Source: Simplicispira sedimenti (GTDB taxonomy: Bacteria; Pseudomonadota; Gammaproteobacteria; Burkholderiales; Burkholderiaceae_C). From it: a stretch of 64,000 nucleotides of DNA. Below the pieces are notes generated by a model. The model did not search any database. It was not told the origin of the DNA and saw only the letters and a program-made list of their open reading frames with translations. The translations under genes and the position numbers were made by a program. Each line of letters starts with the position of its first letter. Within the stretch, counting starts at the first letter, position 1. Below, one piece after another: positions 1 through 9,150 of the stretch. The DNA lies in contig NZ_JAKVIJ010000003.1 of the NCBI RefSeq assembly GCF_022760965.1, positions 222,783 to 286,782 of the forward strand, written 5' to 3'.

Positions 1-433
1 TTTCAAAGCGCTTGGGCTCGGCCTTGTAGGTGCTTCGCGCGTAGGCATCCAGGTCTTTTTCGTTCGGCTGAACAGAGGCGTCCACCTGTCCAACCCAGGC
101 TTCTGCCAGGACATTCTCGCGGGCCTGCTTCAACTTTTCCTGCGTGGCGGGCTGTTTATCCAAAGCAGATTTTTCAGCATCCAGCGCGGCGGCTCGGCGC
201 AGATAGATATTGTCCAAAAGCTGCTGAAGTTGCGAGAGGTTGGTGAGTAACTTCACTTGAGTTTCGGCTGGCATGCGCTGCAAGTCATTGCGCAGATCTT
301 GTGCAGAAACGGTCACGCCCTGAGCGCCTTTGATGAGTACGGCGTTGTCCTCTGCCCGCAGGACTATAGGGGAGAGCAGCAAACCCACAGCGCTCAGTCG
401 TGCCAAGAATCGATGAAGGGAGACAGCATTCAT
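1..433 (-). CDS. Parvulin-type peptidylprolyl isomerase, N-terminal part (runs off the left edge)
   Basis: Reading leftward from an ATG at 433 gives 144 open codons with no stop before the window edge, so the gene continues outside. Residues 1-28 look like a signal peptide (basic start, hydrophobic core ending near LRAED). The mature part begins with the VLIKGAQGVTVSAQDL type of segment that opens SurA/PpiC/EpsD-like periplasmic chaperones, followed by a helical region and NEKDLDAYARSTYKAEPKRF, the usual lead-in to a parvulin domain. The catalytic PPIase domain itself is outside the window, so the function is inferred from the N-terminal part. It lies downstream of a surface-protein gene on the same strand, separated by a strong terminator. 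It may help fold exported proteins. Confidence 0.6.
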   Translation of the reverse strand, partial: MNAVSLHRFLARLSAVGLLLSPIVLRAEDNAVLIKGAQGVTVSAQDLRNDLQRMPAETQVKLLTNLSQLQQLLDNIYLRRAAALDAEKSALDKQPATQEKLKQARENVLAEAWVGQVDASVQPNEKDLDAYARSTYKAEPKRFE

Positions 434-473
434 GTGCAAATACGATGAAGATGGTGAACACAGGGCATCGGAT

Positions 474-506
474 AAAAAAAAGGCGGGGAAATTCCCCGCC
501 TTTTTT
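474..506 (-). terminator. Strong bidirectional intrinsic terminator
   Basis: A 9-bp perfect GC-rich stem (GGCGGGGAA, one-base loop, TTCCCCGCC, 482-500) is flanked by eight A on the left and six T on the right, so it can terminate in both directions. It lies 18 bp after the stop of the surface-protein gene and isolates it from the isomerase gene downstream. This is the strongest terminator I see in the window and suits a highly expressed gene. Confidence 0.9.
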
Positions 507-524
507 GAGAGGCAGCCGACCGGA

Positions 525-2081
525 TTAACGGGCGGTGCGGTGAGCCCAAGTGCCACCCAGGTTCACACCCTTGGCCTTGGCAGCAGCGTAACCCACGATG
601 GGCAGACCGTTACCAGCGCCCAGACCAGCGGTGCTGATGCGCAACCAGCCAGCAGCGTAGCCTGCGTTGATGTTCATCGTGGCGATCTTCGCACCCAGCA
701 CTTGCGAGCCGGTGGTGCTGTTGAAGGACAGCACGCTGGTTTCGCCGCAGAAGCGCAGAGCGACATCAGGAGAAATCACGAAGGTGGTCTTCGTGTTTTC
801 TTCGTGGTCGTATGCGCGCAGCGGGCCGCCTGGCAGCACGCAGGCTTGCGTACCGGTAGCGTTCAACAGCGTGTTGGCAGCGGTGAAGTGGTTGACCACA
901 CCAGCGTTGAGCGTCAGACGTGCAGCAGGAGCAGCAGCGTAGTTCAAACCCACAGCGTAGCGGCGGGTGGGCATGGAGAACACCCAGTCGGTCGCGAAGT
1001 CGGCAATGCCGCCGGTCAGGAACTCGTTGACCACTTGGGTGGTTTGCAGAGCACCAGCCAGAGCCGTAGCCTGCATGTCGGCGCTGTTCCCGGCAGGAGC
1101 GACAGGAGCAGGGTTGCCAGCATAGGGGGTGGACAGATCCGGGAAGTCGTAGTTGGCGACTTGAGCAGCGAATGCAGGCAGACGCAGCACGGGGTCAGCC
1201 GTGTAGTTGGCCACAGTGATAGCTGCGGGGTAGGTGGGCGTGTCGGTGGTCTGTGGGAAGAACACGATGTTGCCCTGTGCAGGCAGGCCACCAGCCGTTT
1301 CGGCGCGAACAGCAATGGCTTCACCGGAGAACGAAGCCTTGTCGGCCAAGTTCACGATGGTCCAGTTGGCCATCAGCGTGCCGGTAGGCCAGCTGTAACC
1401 ACGCACGACGGGGTCGTGGGTTGCGTCACCAGCAAGCAGGTCGAATTCCTGATTGTTCATCGTTGCCGCCGTGCAAGGAGCCACGCCCACGCCGCTGGCG
1501 TTGGGAACGTGCTTGATGGCGGTGAACAGCGTAGTAGCACCAGCGGCCGGCGGAATGTCGGCCATGTTCAGGATTTCGATGTAGCCTTCGCGGGTCTCAG
1601 AAGCGGCGGCACCCAGGACACGACCGGTCTTGAACAGGCCACCCTGTGCAACGATGTCAGCCTTGGATGGCAGCGTGCAGCTGTTGTCAGAGGTGGTCAG
1701 CGCCGACAGTTCGCCGCTGGCCGACACGTTGGCCGTCCACATGTCGCCAGGCGACAGGAAGATGGTGATGTCGAAAATGTCGTCAGAGTTCGAGGCGCCA
1801 CGGAAGCGCAGCTTCACTGCCTTGCCGTTCACGGTGTCAGTGTTGACCAGGTTCAGCAGCGTGGCGTTGGTGCCTTGCGTGGTGAAATAGGGCACAACCA
1901 AGATGTGACCGACACCGGTAACCGTCGGGTTCAGGGCAACAGCCGGCGTGACTGCAGCAGCCAGCGTGGTGGCGGTGGCTGCCAAGTCTGCGCCAGTGTT
2001 AACCAAAACAGCTGCGTTGGCCGCACCAGACAGGCCACCAACCATGGCAGCAATGCTCAGGGCGAGAAGATTTTTTCTCAT
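525..2081 (-). CDS. Secreted or cell-surface protein, function unknown
   Basis: 518-residue protein. The start at 2081 is preferred over a longer reading because GGAG stands 9 bp upstream and a textbook signal peptide follows (MRKNLLALSIAAM core, Ala-X-Ala cleavage site near residues 21-24). The mature protein is rich in Ala, Thr, Asn and Gly, low in Lys, with only four Cys and no trans-membrane helix. This is the composition of S-layer or other exported surface proteins. It stands alone, with its own promoter (2139-2166) and a very strong terminator. A glycosyltransferase cluster follows on the same strand upstream, so it is a possible substrate for glycosylation (inference). I do not recognise a catalytic domain. 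Confidence 0.7.
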   Translation of the reverse strand: MRKNLLALSIAAMVGGLSGAANAAVLVNTGADLAATATTLAAAVTPAVALNPTVTGVGHILVVPYFTTQGTNATLLNLVNTDTVNGKAVKLRFRGASNSDDIFDITIFLSPGDMWTANVSASGELSALTTSDNSCTLPSKADIVAQGGLFKTGRVLGAAASETREGYIEILNMADIPPAAGATTLFTAIKHVPNASGVGVAPCTAATMNNQEFDLLAGDATHDPVVRGYSWPTGTLMANWTIVNLADKASFSGEAIAVRAETAGGLPAQGNIVFFPQTTDTPTYPAAITVANYTADPVLRLPAFAAQVANYDFPDLSTPYAGNPAPVAPAGNSADMQATALAGALQTTQVVNEFLTGGIADFATDWVFSMPTRRYAVGLNYAAAPAARLTLNAGVVNHFTAANTLLNATGTQACVLPGGPLRAYDHEENTKTTFVISPDVALRFCGETSVLSFNSTTGSQVLGAKIATMNINAGYAAGWLRISTAGLGAGNGLPIVGYAAAKAKGVNLGGTWAHRTAR

Positions 2082-2138
2082 GTATGAACTCCAGTTAAAA
2101 ATTGAAAGCGCAACTACCAAGATTGATTACGCTCCGTC

Positions 2139-2166
2139 ATGGTAGCACAGCCAAATAAGGGTACAA
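2139..2166 (-). promoter_or_regulatory. Sigma-70 promoter candidate for the surface-protein gene
   Basis: On the minus strand TTGTAC (2161-2166) and TACCAT (2139-2144) are separated by 16 bp, with an A/T-rich stretch upstream. The expected transcription start is 45-55 bp ahead of the ATG at 2081. Match assessed by eye only. Confidence 0.45.
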
Positions 2167-2387
2167 CACCCGTGCCGCACCCTGTGAAAGCGATGTTTGT
2201 AAAAAACAACATTTTCTGAGGTGGGTGGTTTGCGCCCTTTGGGGCAGCGCCTACCACCTGGCCTTGCGCGGGTAGGGGCAGTGTATCCCAAGGGGGTGTT
2301 GGTGCGCGGCTTGCGGGGTGGCGGGGTGCGGGTTTTGTGGCTGGGGCGTGGTTTTTTGCACACTCCTGCCGCGGTGGTGTTGCGGGC
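2167..2387. other. Non-coding spacer, GT-rich on the plus strand
   Basis: Spacer between the end of the first glycosyltransferase gene and the promoter of the surface-protein gene. It is rich in G and T runs on the plus strand. Reading frames in it have no initiation signals and continue as shadows over the neighbouring gene. I see no convincing gene, repeat or RNA here. Confidence 0.4.
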
Positions 2388-3332
2388 TCAACGTGGGCGG
2401 GGCCACAGGCGCCTGTCCAGGGCGCGCCACAGGCTGCCCAGGCTGGCCTTGCGCTGGTGTTGTATGGCGCGGCGTTGGCGCCAGGCCCTTGGCAGGCCGC
2501 GCAGGGCGTGCCAGCGTGCGCGCAGCCCTACGGCGGCCTGTCCGCGCAGGGCCAGCACAGCCAGTGCGGCGGCATGCGCGCCCAGGTGCAGGGGCAGCAG
2601 GGCCCACAGCAGGGGGGTTGGCATGTTCTTTACAAAGGTCCAGGCCATGTTGCGGTGGCCGTGGTAGGTGGCAAAGCCGCTGCGTTGCCCGCCGGTGGTG
2701 GCGCTGCCTACGTGTTGCACCACGGCCTGGGGCAGGTACCAGGCGGTGTGCCCGGCCAGGCGCAAACGAAAACCCAGATCCACATCCTCAAAGTAGCAAA
2801 AATAGCTTTCGTCGAAAGCGCCCACCTGGCGCACGGCGGCCAGCCGGTACAGGGCGGCAGCGGCGCAGGGGGCAAAGATCTCGCGCTCGTGCAGGTGGGC
2901 GGGGGTTTGTGCCTGGCCATGGTGTTCGCGCCAGGCCAGGCCGCTCAGGTGGTAGCAATCGCCGGTTCCGTCCAGCAGGTGGGGGTTTTCGTGGCAGAGC
3001 TGGCGCGAGCCCAGGGCGGCGGCGTCGGGGTGTCGGGCGGCGCCAAGCAATAATTGTTCCAGCCATTGGGGTGCGGCGAAGGCGTCGGGGTTGAGCAGTG
3101 CCACCCATTCGGTCTGGCACAGTTCCAGGGCGCGGTTGTTGCCGGCGGCAAAGCCGAGGTTGCAGTCCATGCGCAACACGGTCAGCCGGTCCCATGTGGG
3201 TAGTTGTGCCAGGGAATCGTCGGTGCTGGCGTTGTCCACCACCAGCACGGCTTCGGGCGGCAGGCTCTGGTCCTGCAGGCACCGGATGCACTGAACCAGC
3301 AGGGGGCCGCTGTTCCAGTTGACCACAATCAC
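2388..3332 (-). CDS. Family 2 glycosyltransferase (rhamnosyltransferase-like)
   Basis: 314-residue GT-A fold enzyme, likely moving a nucleotide-activated sugar onto a cell-surface glycan. Seen: the N-terminal IVVNWNSG nucleotide-binding strand, VVDNASTDDS, the acidic motif in LLNPDAF, and CYFEDVDLGFRLRLAG, the conserved acceptor/base region of rhamnosyltransferase-like GT2 proteins. The C-terminal ~70 residues are basic and partly hydrophobic, suggesting membrane association. Start: GTG at 3332 has AGGAGG seven bases upstream. A longer GTG start at 3392 would overlap the stop of the preceding gene but adds only a Pro-rich stretch. It is the last gene of a three-gene minus-strand glycosyltransferase run. 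Donor and acceptor cannot be read from the sequence. Confidence 0.85.
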   Translation of the reverse strand: MIVVNWNSGPLLVQCIRCLQDQSLPPEAVLVVDNASTDDSLAQLPTWDRLTVLRMDCNLGFAAGNNRALELCQTEWVALLNPDAFAAPQWLEQLLLGAARHPDAAALGSRQLCHENPHLLDGTGDCYHLSGLAWREHHGQAQTPAHLHEREIFAPCAAAALYRLAAVRQVGAFDESYFCYFEDVDLGFRLRLAGHTAWYLPQAVVQHVGSATTGGQRSGFATYHGHRNMAWTFVKNMPTPLLWALLPLHLGAHAAALAVLALRGQAAVGLRARWHALRGLPRAWRQRRAIQHQRKASLGSLWRALDRRLWPRPR

Positions 3333-3388
3333 AGTGACCCCTCCTTGTACCAGGGGGGGGGCTTGCGCAGGGCTGCCGGGCGAGGGGG

Positions 3389-5353
3389 TCACGCCTGCCA
3401 CTGGTGCGAGAGTTGCTGCCGCCCTGTGGCGCCATCGCGGCGAAACACCCTGCGGCGGCTCTCGTAGCTGCAGTGCATGGGGGTCTTGACGTGCCAGGAG
3501 TGTTGGGTCAGCAGCAGGCAGGGGTTGTGGTAGGGGTCGCCCTGGTCCAGGAAGCCCCTCCAGCGCGCCACGAAGGCTGCCGAGTCTTCCGGGTGCGGGT
3601 CTTCGCCCACGCTTTTGCCGCGGGTGAAGGATTCGTGGTGGATCAGGATGGCCGGGGGGCACTGCAGAATGCGCCAGCCCTTTTGCAGTACGCGCAGGCA
3701 CAGGTCCACGTCGCCAAACCCTACGGCCAGTTGGGGGTCCAGCCCTTGCACGGCGCCGAAAGCGTCCTTGCGAATGAGCATGCAGGCAGCGGTCACGGCG
3801 GATATTTCGTGGGGGATGGCCAGCCGTCCCAGGTAGCGGATGTCCGGCTGTTTGGGGTCCACTTCCAGAAATTTTCCGTAGTGTTCGGCAATGCCAAAGG
3901 CGCCTACGCAGACGCCCGCGTGCTGGATGCTGCGGTGGTCGGGGTACAGGAGTTCGGCGCCCACGATGCCCACCGTGGGATCCTGGGCCAGTTCCAGCAT
4001 GCGCTCCAGCCACCCGGGCTCCAGCGCCTCGATGTCGTTGTTGCACAGCAGGTAGTGGCTGAAGCTGGGCTCCAACTGCGCAATGGCCCAGTTGTTGATG
4101 GTGGAAAAGTTGAAGGGGCCTTCATAGCGCATCACTCGCATGTGTGGCTGGCTCTTCAGGCTCTCGAAATAGGCAACCGATTCGGGGTCGGTGGAGGCAT
4201 GGTCCACGAGAATGATCTCGTAGTCGGCTTCAAGCACCGTACGGCGGATGCTGTCAATGCACTGGCGCACCAGTTCGCCGTGGTTCTTGGTGGGAATGAC
4301 GATGGCGGTGCGCAGCCCGTCTTGCAGCGGGTAGCGTGTTTCAAAGAAGTTGAATCCTGCGCCCGGCGCCACCTTGCCACGGGTGCCGGTGCGGTCCAGG
4401 TGGCGTTGCAGTATCTGCACGGAGGTGTCCATGACTTCGCTGGATTTGGTGTGCCCGGATGAGGACTCGACCACGCGCCATTGGTAGAGAATTTCTGGCA
4501 GATGCACGATGGTCTGGGCGCGTTCGCTGGCGCGCAGGATCAGGTCGTAGTCTTGCGAGATGCTCAGTTTTTCGTCGAAGCCGCCCAGATCCCGCAGCAG
4601 TTGGGTGCGAAAGCCCGCAAGGTGCACGATATAGGGGTGTCCGCGCAGGTATTCGGGAGAAAAAGCCGGCCGATGCGCGTGGTAGAGCATCTTCTTGCCG
4701 TCTTCGGAGATCATGATCTCGTCGGAGTAGAGCAGGTCAGGGTCGTCATGCAGCACGGCCTGTGCCACCCGGAACAAGGCCTGGGGCTCCAGCAGGTCGT
4801 CGTGGTCCAGCAGCACCACAAAGGGCCCCGTGGCCATGGCAATGGCCTGGTTGGAGGTTCTGGATACGCCTTGGTTCTTGGAACTCAGGTGGAGCTTCAC
4901 CCGCGGGTCGTGGGCGGCAAATTCTTGCAGGATTTTGTGCACATGGGGCTGGGTGGAGCAGTCGTCCACGATGCACAGCTCCCAGTTGGGGTAGAGCTGG
5001 GTCTTGACGGATTTGAGGGTTGCCTTGAGCAGCGCGGCCGGTGTGTTGTAGGTGGGCAGGATGATCGATATCTTGACCGGTGCACCGTGGTCCAGGAGGT
5101 GCTGTTCAATCTTGGGCCGGACATGGGTTTGCAAAAGGTGCTGGTACATGCGCCAGGTATCGGCGTCAACCTTGGGGGGAATGCTCAGCAGTGCACCCTT
5201 GAAGTGTTGCAGGCCACCTTCGCGCCATGCGTTGCGCATGTGTCGCAGGTTGCTGCGCAGCATGGGCCTGTTCTGAGCGAGGCGAAGAAAGCTGCGCGCC
5301 AATAGAAAGGCCTTGCGTGGTGCGTCCAGCAAGGTTTTGAGGGGGGGGGTCAC
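3389..5353 (-). CDS. Glycosyltransferase with two tandem GT2 domains
   Basis: 654 residues. After a ~90-residue helical N-terminus come two GT-A domains: the first starts near residue 93 (ISIILPTYN, CIVDDCST, LLDHDDLLEP), the second near 366 (AIVIPTKN, LVDHASTDPE, CNNDIEALEPGW, GFGDVDLCLRV). Both carry the acidic metal/nucleotide motifs, so both may be active. Such double enzymes often build repeating disaccharides or add two successive sugars to a surface glycan. It lies between the large fusion gene upstream and the smaller GT2 gene downstream on the same strand, probably co-transcribed. No trans-membrane helix is evident. The sugar specificity is unknown. Confidence 0.88.
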   Translation of the reverse strand: MTPPLKTLLDAPRKAFLLARSFLRLAQNRPMLRSNLRHMRNAWREGGLQHFKGALLSIPPKVDADTWRMYQHLLQTHVRPKIEQHLLDHGAPVKISIILPTYNTPAALLKATLKSVKTQLYPNWELCIVDDCSTQPHVHKILQEFAAHDPRVKLHLSSKNQGVSRTSNQAIAMATGPFVVLLDHDDLLEPQALFRVAQAVLHDDPDLLYSDEIMISEDGKKMLYHAHRPAFSPEYLRGHPYIVHLAGFRTQLLRDLGGFDEKLSISQDYDLILRASERAQTIVHLPEILYQWRVVESSSGHTKSSEVMDTSVQILQRHLDRTGTRGKVAPGAGFNFFETRYPLQDGLRTAIVIPTKNHGELVRQCIDSIRRTVLEADYEIILVDHASTDPESVAYFESLKSQPHMRVMRYEGPFNFSTINNWAIAQLEPSFSHYLLCNNDIEALEPGWLERMLELAQDPTVGIVGAELLYPDHRSIQHAGVCVGAFGIAEHYGKFLEVDPKQPDIRYLGRLAIPHEISAVTAACMLIRKDAFGAVQGLDPQLAVGFGDVDLCLRVLQKGWRILQCPPAILIHHESFTRGKSVGEDPHPEDSAAFVARWRGFLDQGDPYHNPCLLLTQHSWHVKTPMHCSYESRRRVFRRDGATGRQQLSHQWQA

Positions 5354-5384
5354 GTTCAGGTTCTCCGATTTCGCAATGCGGCAA

Positions 5385-5425
5385 CAGCCGCTCCGCGGCC
5401 CCTCGGGGGGGCTGCTGTGCGGCTG
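5385..5425 (-). repeat. GC-rich hairpin between glycosyltransferase genes
   Basis: CAGCCGC (5385-5391) pairs with GCGGCTG (5419-5425), enclosing a C/G-run palindrome. It lies 13 bp after the stop of the 1212-residue gene. It is reminiscent of the gene-end GC-rich repeats elsewhere in the window but is not clearly the same family. There is no U-tract, so it is more likely a processing or partial termination structure. Confidence 0.45.
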
Positions 5426-5437
5426 CTTTGGAATTTT

Positions 5438-8400
5438 TCAGGCTGGATTGTCGCTGTTCTTGCGGAGTCGCTCGAACGGGCGCAGATAGTCTTGGTCGTA
5501 AGACCAACTTTGGATGAACGCGTCTTCAGGCGCAGGGGGGAAGGCGGGCGCCACTGGGGGTTCTTGTGCGGTACAAAAATGCTGTTCGCGCAAACGCAGA
5601 AAGAAATCGAGCCAGGCCAGTGGGGGGGTGTTCCAGGGCATCAGCCAGGTCCAGTGTCGGCAGTTCAGGCGCTCCGGGAAGGAACCGAGGTTTGGAGCCA
5701 CCACGGCAACGCCCGCCAACAGGCAGGCGCTGAGTGTGTAGCTGTAGGTTTCTGGCCACACAGCGGGGAACCATACCAGGTCGGGCTTCATTCGCACCAG
5801 CAGACGCTGGAGATCGGCATCGTTGTAGGCTCCATGGACGCTCAGGCTGGCGTGGGGCTGGGTCTGGAGTTTGCGGTGGGCGTAGCCCATCAGGTGAAAT
5901 TCGATAGGCGCGTCCTGTCGCGCTGCTTCCAGTGCAGTGGCTTCCAAGACGTCTGCACCCTTGATTTCTCCCACGGCGCCCAGTACCAGTACGCGCAGGT
6001 TTGCGGTTTCTGCGATGGGGTGGGGGCAAGGCTTGGGCAGTGGGGTGGCGTCACTGATGTCCAGGTGCGGTGCGAACCGAACCTTGGCAGTGGGAAAGTA
6101 CCGAGCCAATCTGCGGGCCGCGTCGCGGCTGGGCGCAAGTACGTTGTCGGCCCCCTGCAGGAAGCAAGCATGGCGAAGGCGCCAGTCCATGATGCCTTCT
6201 CCGGTGGGGGCAGGGCGCTCCTGCAGGCAGCCGTTGCATTGCTCTGTGCCCCGTTCCTGGCAGTATGTCTTTGCGCTGGTCACCAAGGCGATCTGCGGGC
6301 ATGCGGTGTAGTAGTCGTGGGCGGTAAAGTCGTAGGGAACCCCCAGGTGGTTGGGCAAGCACATGATTTCCGGGTCAAGGCCCAGGATGTGATGGAAGTG
6401 CACGCGTTCAATGTGCAGTGTGCGCAGTAGCTCCAGGAGCCTCTCGGATTGGGTTGGCCAATGGAATATCCACTGCATGCTTTCGCCAGGCGCAAGCCAT
6501 TCGAGTTGCAGGTGGTGGTTTTCCAGGGGCATGAGCTGCAACGTGGTCAGTCTGCCCAGGAAATATTCCGCCAGTTCTTTGGTGTGTCGCAGCGTGCCGC
6601 CGCCCAGCGAATGCACAATGAACAGCACTCTGGGGGAGGGGTGGCGCTGCAGACGCTGCAGGTCTATGGCTTCTCGGAATGGTCGTGCGGGGTCGCTGGA
6701 CACGAAGGCCTGGACGCTGCTCTCGTAGTGTGGGTGGAGTTGCTGCAGCGTTTTCTGTGCCTGCAGCTCGCGCGGGCTCTTGGCGTCGCCAAAACTCACG
6801 CCTCCGGTGTGGCGCACAAAGATGTCGAGTGCGTGCAGATTGCGCCATCCGTTTTGCAAGGCACGTTGGCAGAAGTCGTTTTCCTCTCCATAGCCCAGGC
6901 CAAATCGTTCGGCATCGAACAGGCCAACCTGCTCAAGGCAGTCCCGACGGATGTACATGCAGAAACCCACGCCGGTGGGAATGTCCAGCGCGGTGTGTGC
7001 GTGGGTCTGAGCAAACAGCTGGTCCAGCGATCGGGTGTCGTATCCTGGGGGCAGTTCGTTGTCCGCACAGAATCTTGGGTAGCTGCAAATGGTAGCGTTG
7101 TTGGAAAAAGGTGTGACGGTTGCCACGTTGGGCGCCGAATACGCTGCATGGCGCAGCCGGTCGAGCCAGTCGTTGGCGACCTCCGTATCGCTGTTGAGCA
7201 GGAGGATGTCATTGCGCTGATCGAGAGACATTCCTCGATTCACGGTTCCCACAAAACCCAGGTTTCTGTCGTTTTTCAGGAGCAGGATGCGACCGTCTTC
7301 CTGGGCCTTGCGCTCCAGCCAGGATTGAATGTCCGGCTCTGGACTGGCGTCGTTGATGATGACAAGCCGGAACGGGGTGCGCACAGTGCTTTGCAGCACC
7401 GATTCGATGCAAACCTGGGTGTCCCGAAGGCCTCGGTACACAGGGACGATGATGTCCACCATGCTGGCAGGCTCCGCAGGGGCGAGTGCCGGCGCTGGAG
7501 CCTCACTATGCGTTTCGGGGGGGGCTTCGGTGTGCTGTGGGGCAGGGCTGGTGGCCTCCATGGGAGGCGTCGGATCGTTTGCGTGCCGCCACTGCGTGAG
7601 GCGCATTTTTGCGCGCACCAATGGGCGAGTCGCGCGGTAGGCTGTTGATGTTTCAATACGGCGAACGTGCTCCTCCAGCGCTGAATACAGTGCGCGTGAG
7701 TGTTCCAGTTCGTGCAACAGGATTTCTGGCTGCTGAAGCGCTGCTTGCAGTGACAGCCTGAGTTGCTGCACTGTGGTTGTCGCCACTGTGGCTTCGGTGC
7801 GCGCCTTGCTCAGGCTTGCTTCGAGGTGTGTGCTGCGCTCCGTGAGCGAGCGCACCGTCGAAGACAGCGCCAGATAGTCTGCTGACATGGGCCAGCCTGC
7901 GTCCACTTCCAGTTGGGCGCCTGGTGTTTCCAGGCACTGCTTCAGAATGCCAGGGTGGATGGGGAGTTTGATCCACGGATCGTCTCCCACCAGAAGCAGC
8001 AGGGCGGCATTGCTGACGCCGGGCATCGGCAGGTTCCAGACAATCTGGTCGTGCCGCGCTTGCTTGAGTAGACTCGCATCGTTGCTTTCGGCCATCCATT
8101 GCCACTGGGGATTGCCGTGCGCATCGCGTAGCGTTAGTCGGTACAGATGCATGAAACCTGGGCGGTCGGCCGGATCCAGTCTCAATTCGGTCAGCCCATC
8201 GCCGGAGTGTGGCAAGGGGAAGATCAGTGTTTGTCTGCTCCGACCCATCTCACCACGCCCGGTGATTTTCTCGTTTTCGCTGTAGGTGCCACTTCGCCCC
8301 AGATACAGCTGGGCGGTGAAGTAGGCCTGGACGGGCGAGGTTTGGCAGGGGTGCTGGGTGGGAATGGCCTGGCGCCCCGCTGTCGTGCGGGGGCTTGCAA

Positions 8401-9076
8401 TCCCGATGAACTGATAGACTTGCGCATCGGGCGTCGCCAGAAGATACCGCGATACGGCGGGTGGGAGCAGATCAAACGCCACCGAGAACTCGGAGTCCGG
8501 TACTTTGAGCGTGATGGTATCCAGAAGATCCACCGTCCAGTGCTCCTCCGACAGGAACCGAAGCAGCGACTGCCGGGTGTAAAACCGCAGGTGAGTTCGA
8601 TCCAGCAAGCCCTCTTCTCGGTATTTAAATTCACCCTGCAACAGCTCGGCCAGCAACCCGCAATAGCCAGCATTGGGAACCGAGATCAGCAGTTTCCCAT
8701 CAGGTTTCAGAAGGCTGCGGATTGCTGTCAGCACCTTTTCAGGATGTCGGAGATGCTCCAGAACGTCGGCGCAAACCACGGCGTCGTAGTGTCCCTGAGG
8801 GAACAGGGTGGTCAAATCGGCGACCTCAAGGTCGATGACATCGACTCGGCGATAGTGTTTTTGGGCGCAGGCCGCTTCTTCCCGGTTGAACGTGGCGCCA
8901 TCGACAGTGCAGAATTTCACCGAAGACAGGTGCTCACCAAGTGCGCCGCTACCACAACCCAGATCGAGCACCATGGATCTTGGTGAAACATGGCTTGCCA
9001 GTACCGTCAGCGAGGATCTTTCGGCGCTTGTGATGCTTCGCCGATACACATGGTGTTCTGAGTGGGGGGTCGTCAT
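5438..9076 (-). CDS. Large fusion: SAM methyltransferase, coiled coil, GT2 and GT-B glycosyltransferase
   Basis: 1212 residues with at least three catalytic modules. Residues ~1-230: class I methyltransferase (VLDLGCGSGALGEHL SAM-binding loop, VVCADVLEHLRHP, type 11/23 family). Residues ~400-490: Leu/Glu/Arg heptad region, likely coiled coil. Residues ~550-780: GT2 domain (DIIVPVYRG, NDASPEP, LLNSDTEVANDW, YGEENDFCQRA). Residues ~815-1190: GT-B-type glycosyltransferase (FIVHSLGGGTLRHT, FHHILGLDP, VLGAVGEIKGADVLE, WPETYSYTLSACL). Fusions of this type make and cap O-antigen-like chains, the methyl group acting as a length terminator in known examples (inference here). It heads a three-gene run on the minus strand and diverges from the GT2/WecA-like pair at 9151. 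No secretion signal, so cytoplasmic or peripheral. Confidence 0.88.
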   Translation of the reverse strand: MTTPHSEHHVYRRSITSAERSSLTVLASHVSPRSMVLDLGCGSGALGEHLSSVKFCTVDGATFNREEAACAQKHYRRVDVIDLEVADLTTLFPQGHYDAVVCADVLEHLRHPEKVLTAIRSLLKPDGKLLISVPNAGYCGLLAELLQGEFKYREEGLLDRTHLRFYTRQSLLRFLSEEHWTVDLLDTITLKVPDSEFSVAFDLLPPAVSRYLLATPDAQVYQFIGIASPRTTAGRQAIPTQHPCQTSPVQAYFTAQLYLGRSGTYSENEKITGRGEMGRSRQTLIFPLPHSGDGLTELRLDPADRPGFMHLYRLTLRDAHGNPQWQWMAESNDASLLKQARHDQIVWNLPMPGVSNAALLLLVGDDPWIKLPIHPGILKQCLETPGAQLEVDAGWPMSADYLALSSTVRSLTERSTHLEASLSKARTEATVATTTVQQLRLSLQAALQQPEILLHELEHSRALYSALEEHVRRIETSTAYRATRPLVRAKMRLTQWRHANDPTPPMEATSPAPQHTEAPPETHSEAPAPALAPAEPASMVDIIVPVYRGLRDTQVCIESVLQSTVRTPFRLVIINDASPEPDIQSWLERKAQEDGRILLLKNDRNLGFVGTVNRGMSLDQRNDILLLNSDTEVANDWLDRLRHAAYSAPNVATVTPFSNNATICSYPRFCADNELPPGYDTRSLDQLFAQTHAHTALDIPTGVGFCMYIRRDCLEQVGLFDAERFGLGYGEENDFCQRALQNGWRNLHALDIFVRHTGGVSFGDAKSPRELQAQKTLQQLHPHYESSVQAFVSSDPARPFREAIDLQRLQRHPSPRVLFIVHSLGGGTLRHTKELAEYFLGRLTTLQLMPLENHHLQLEWLAPGESMQWIFHWPTQSERLLELLRTLHIERVHFHHILGLDPEIMCLPNHLGVPYDFTAHDYYTACPQIALVTSAKTYCQERGTEQCNGCLQERPAPTGEGIMDWRLRHACFLQGADNVLAPSRDAARRLARYFPTAKVRFAPHLDISDATPLPKPCPHPIAETANLRVLVLGAVGEIKGADVLEATALEAARQDAPIEFHLMGYAHRKLQTQPHASLSVHGAYNDADLQRLLVRMKPDLVWFPAVWPETYSYTLSACLLAGVAVVAPNLGSFPERLNCRHWTWLMPWNTPPLAWLDFFLRLREQHFCTAQEPPVAPAFPPAPEDAFIQSWSYDQDYLRPFERLRKNSDNPA

Positions 9077-9150
9077 ATTGTCAAATTATGGCTTTGACGG
9101 AATCTGCATGGGAAAGTGTCGATGCGTCCTCGAGGCTGCGCTGGTAGACA

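Noticed and set aside
432..2087. A 551-codon plus-strand frame
   Set aside because: Lies antisense to the surface-protein gene, which has a signal peptide, promoter and terminator.
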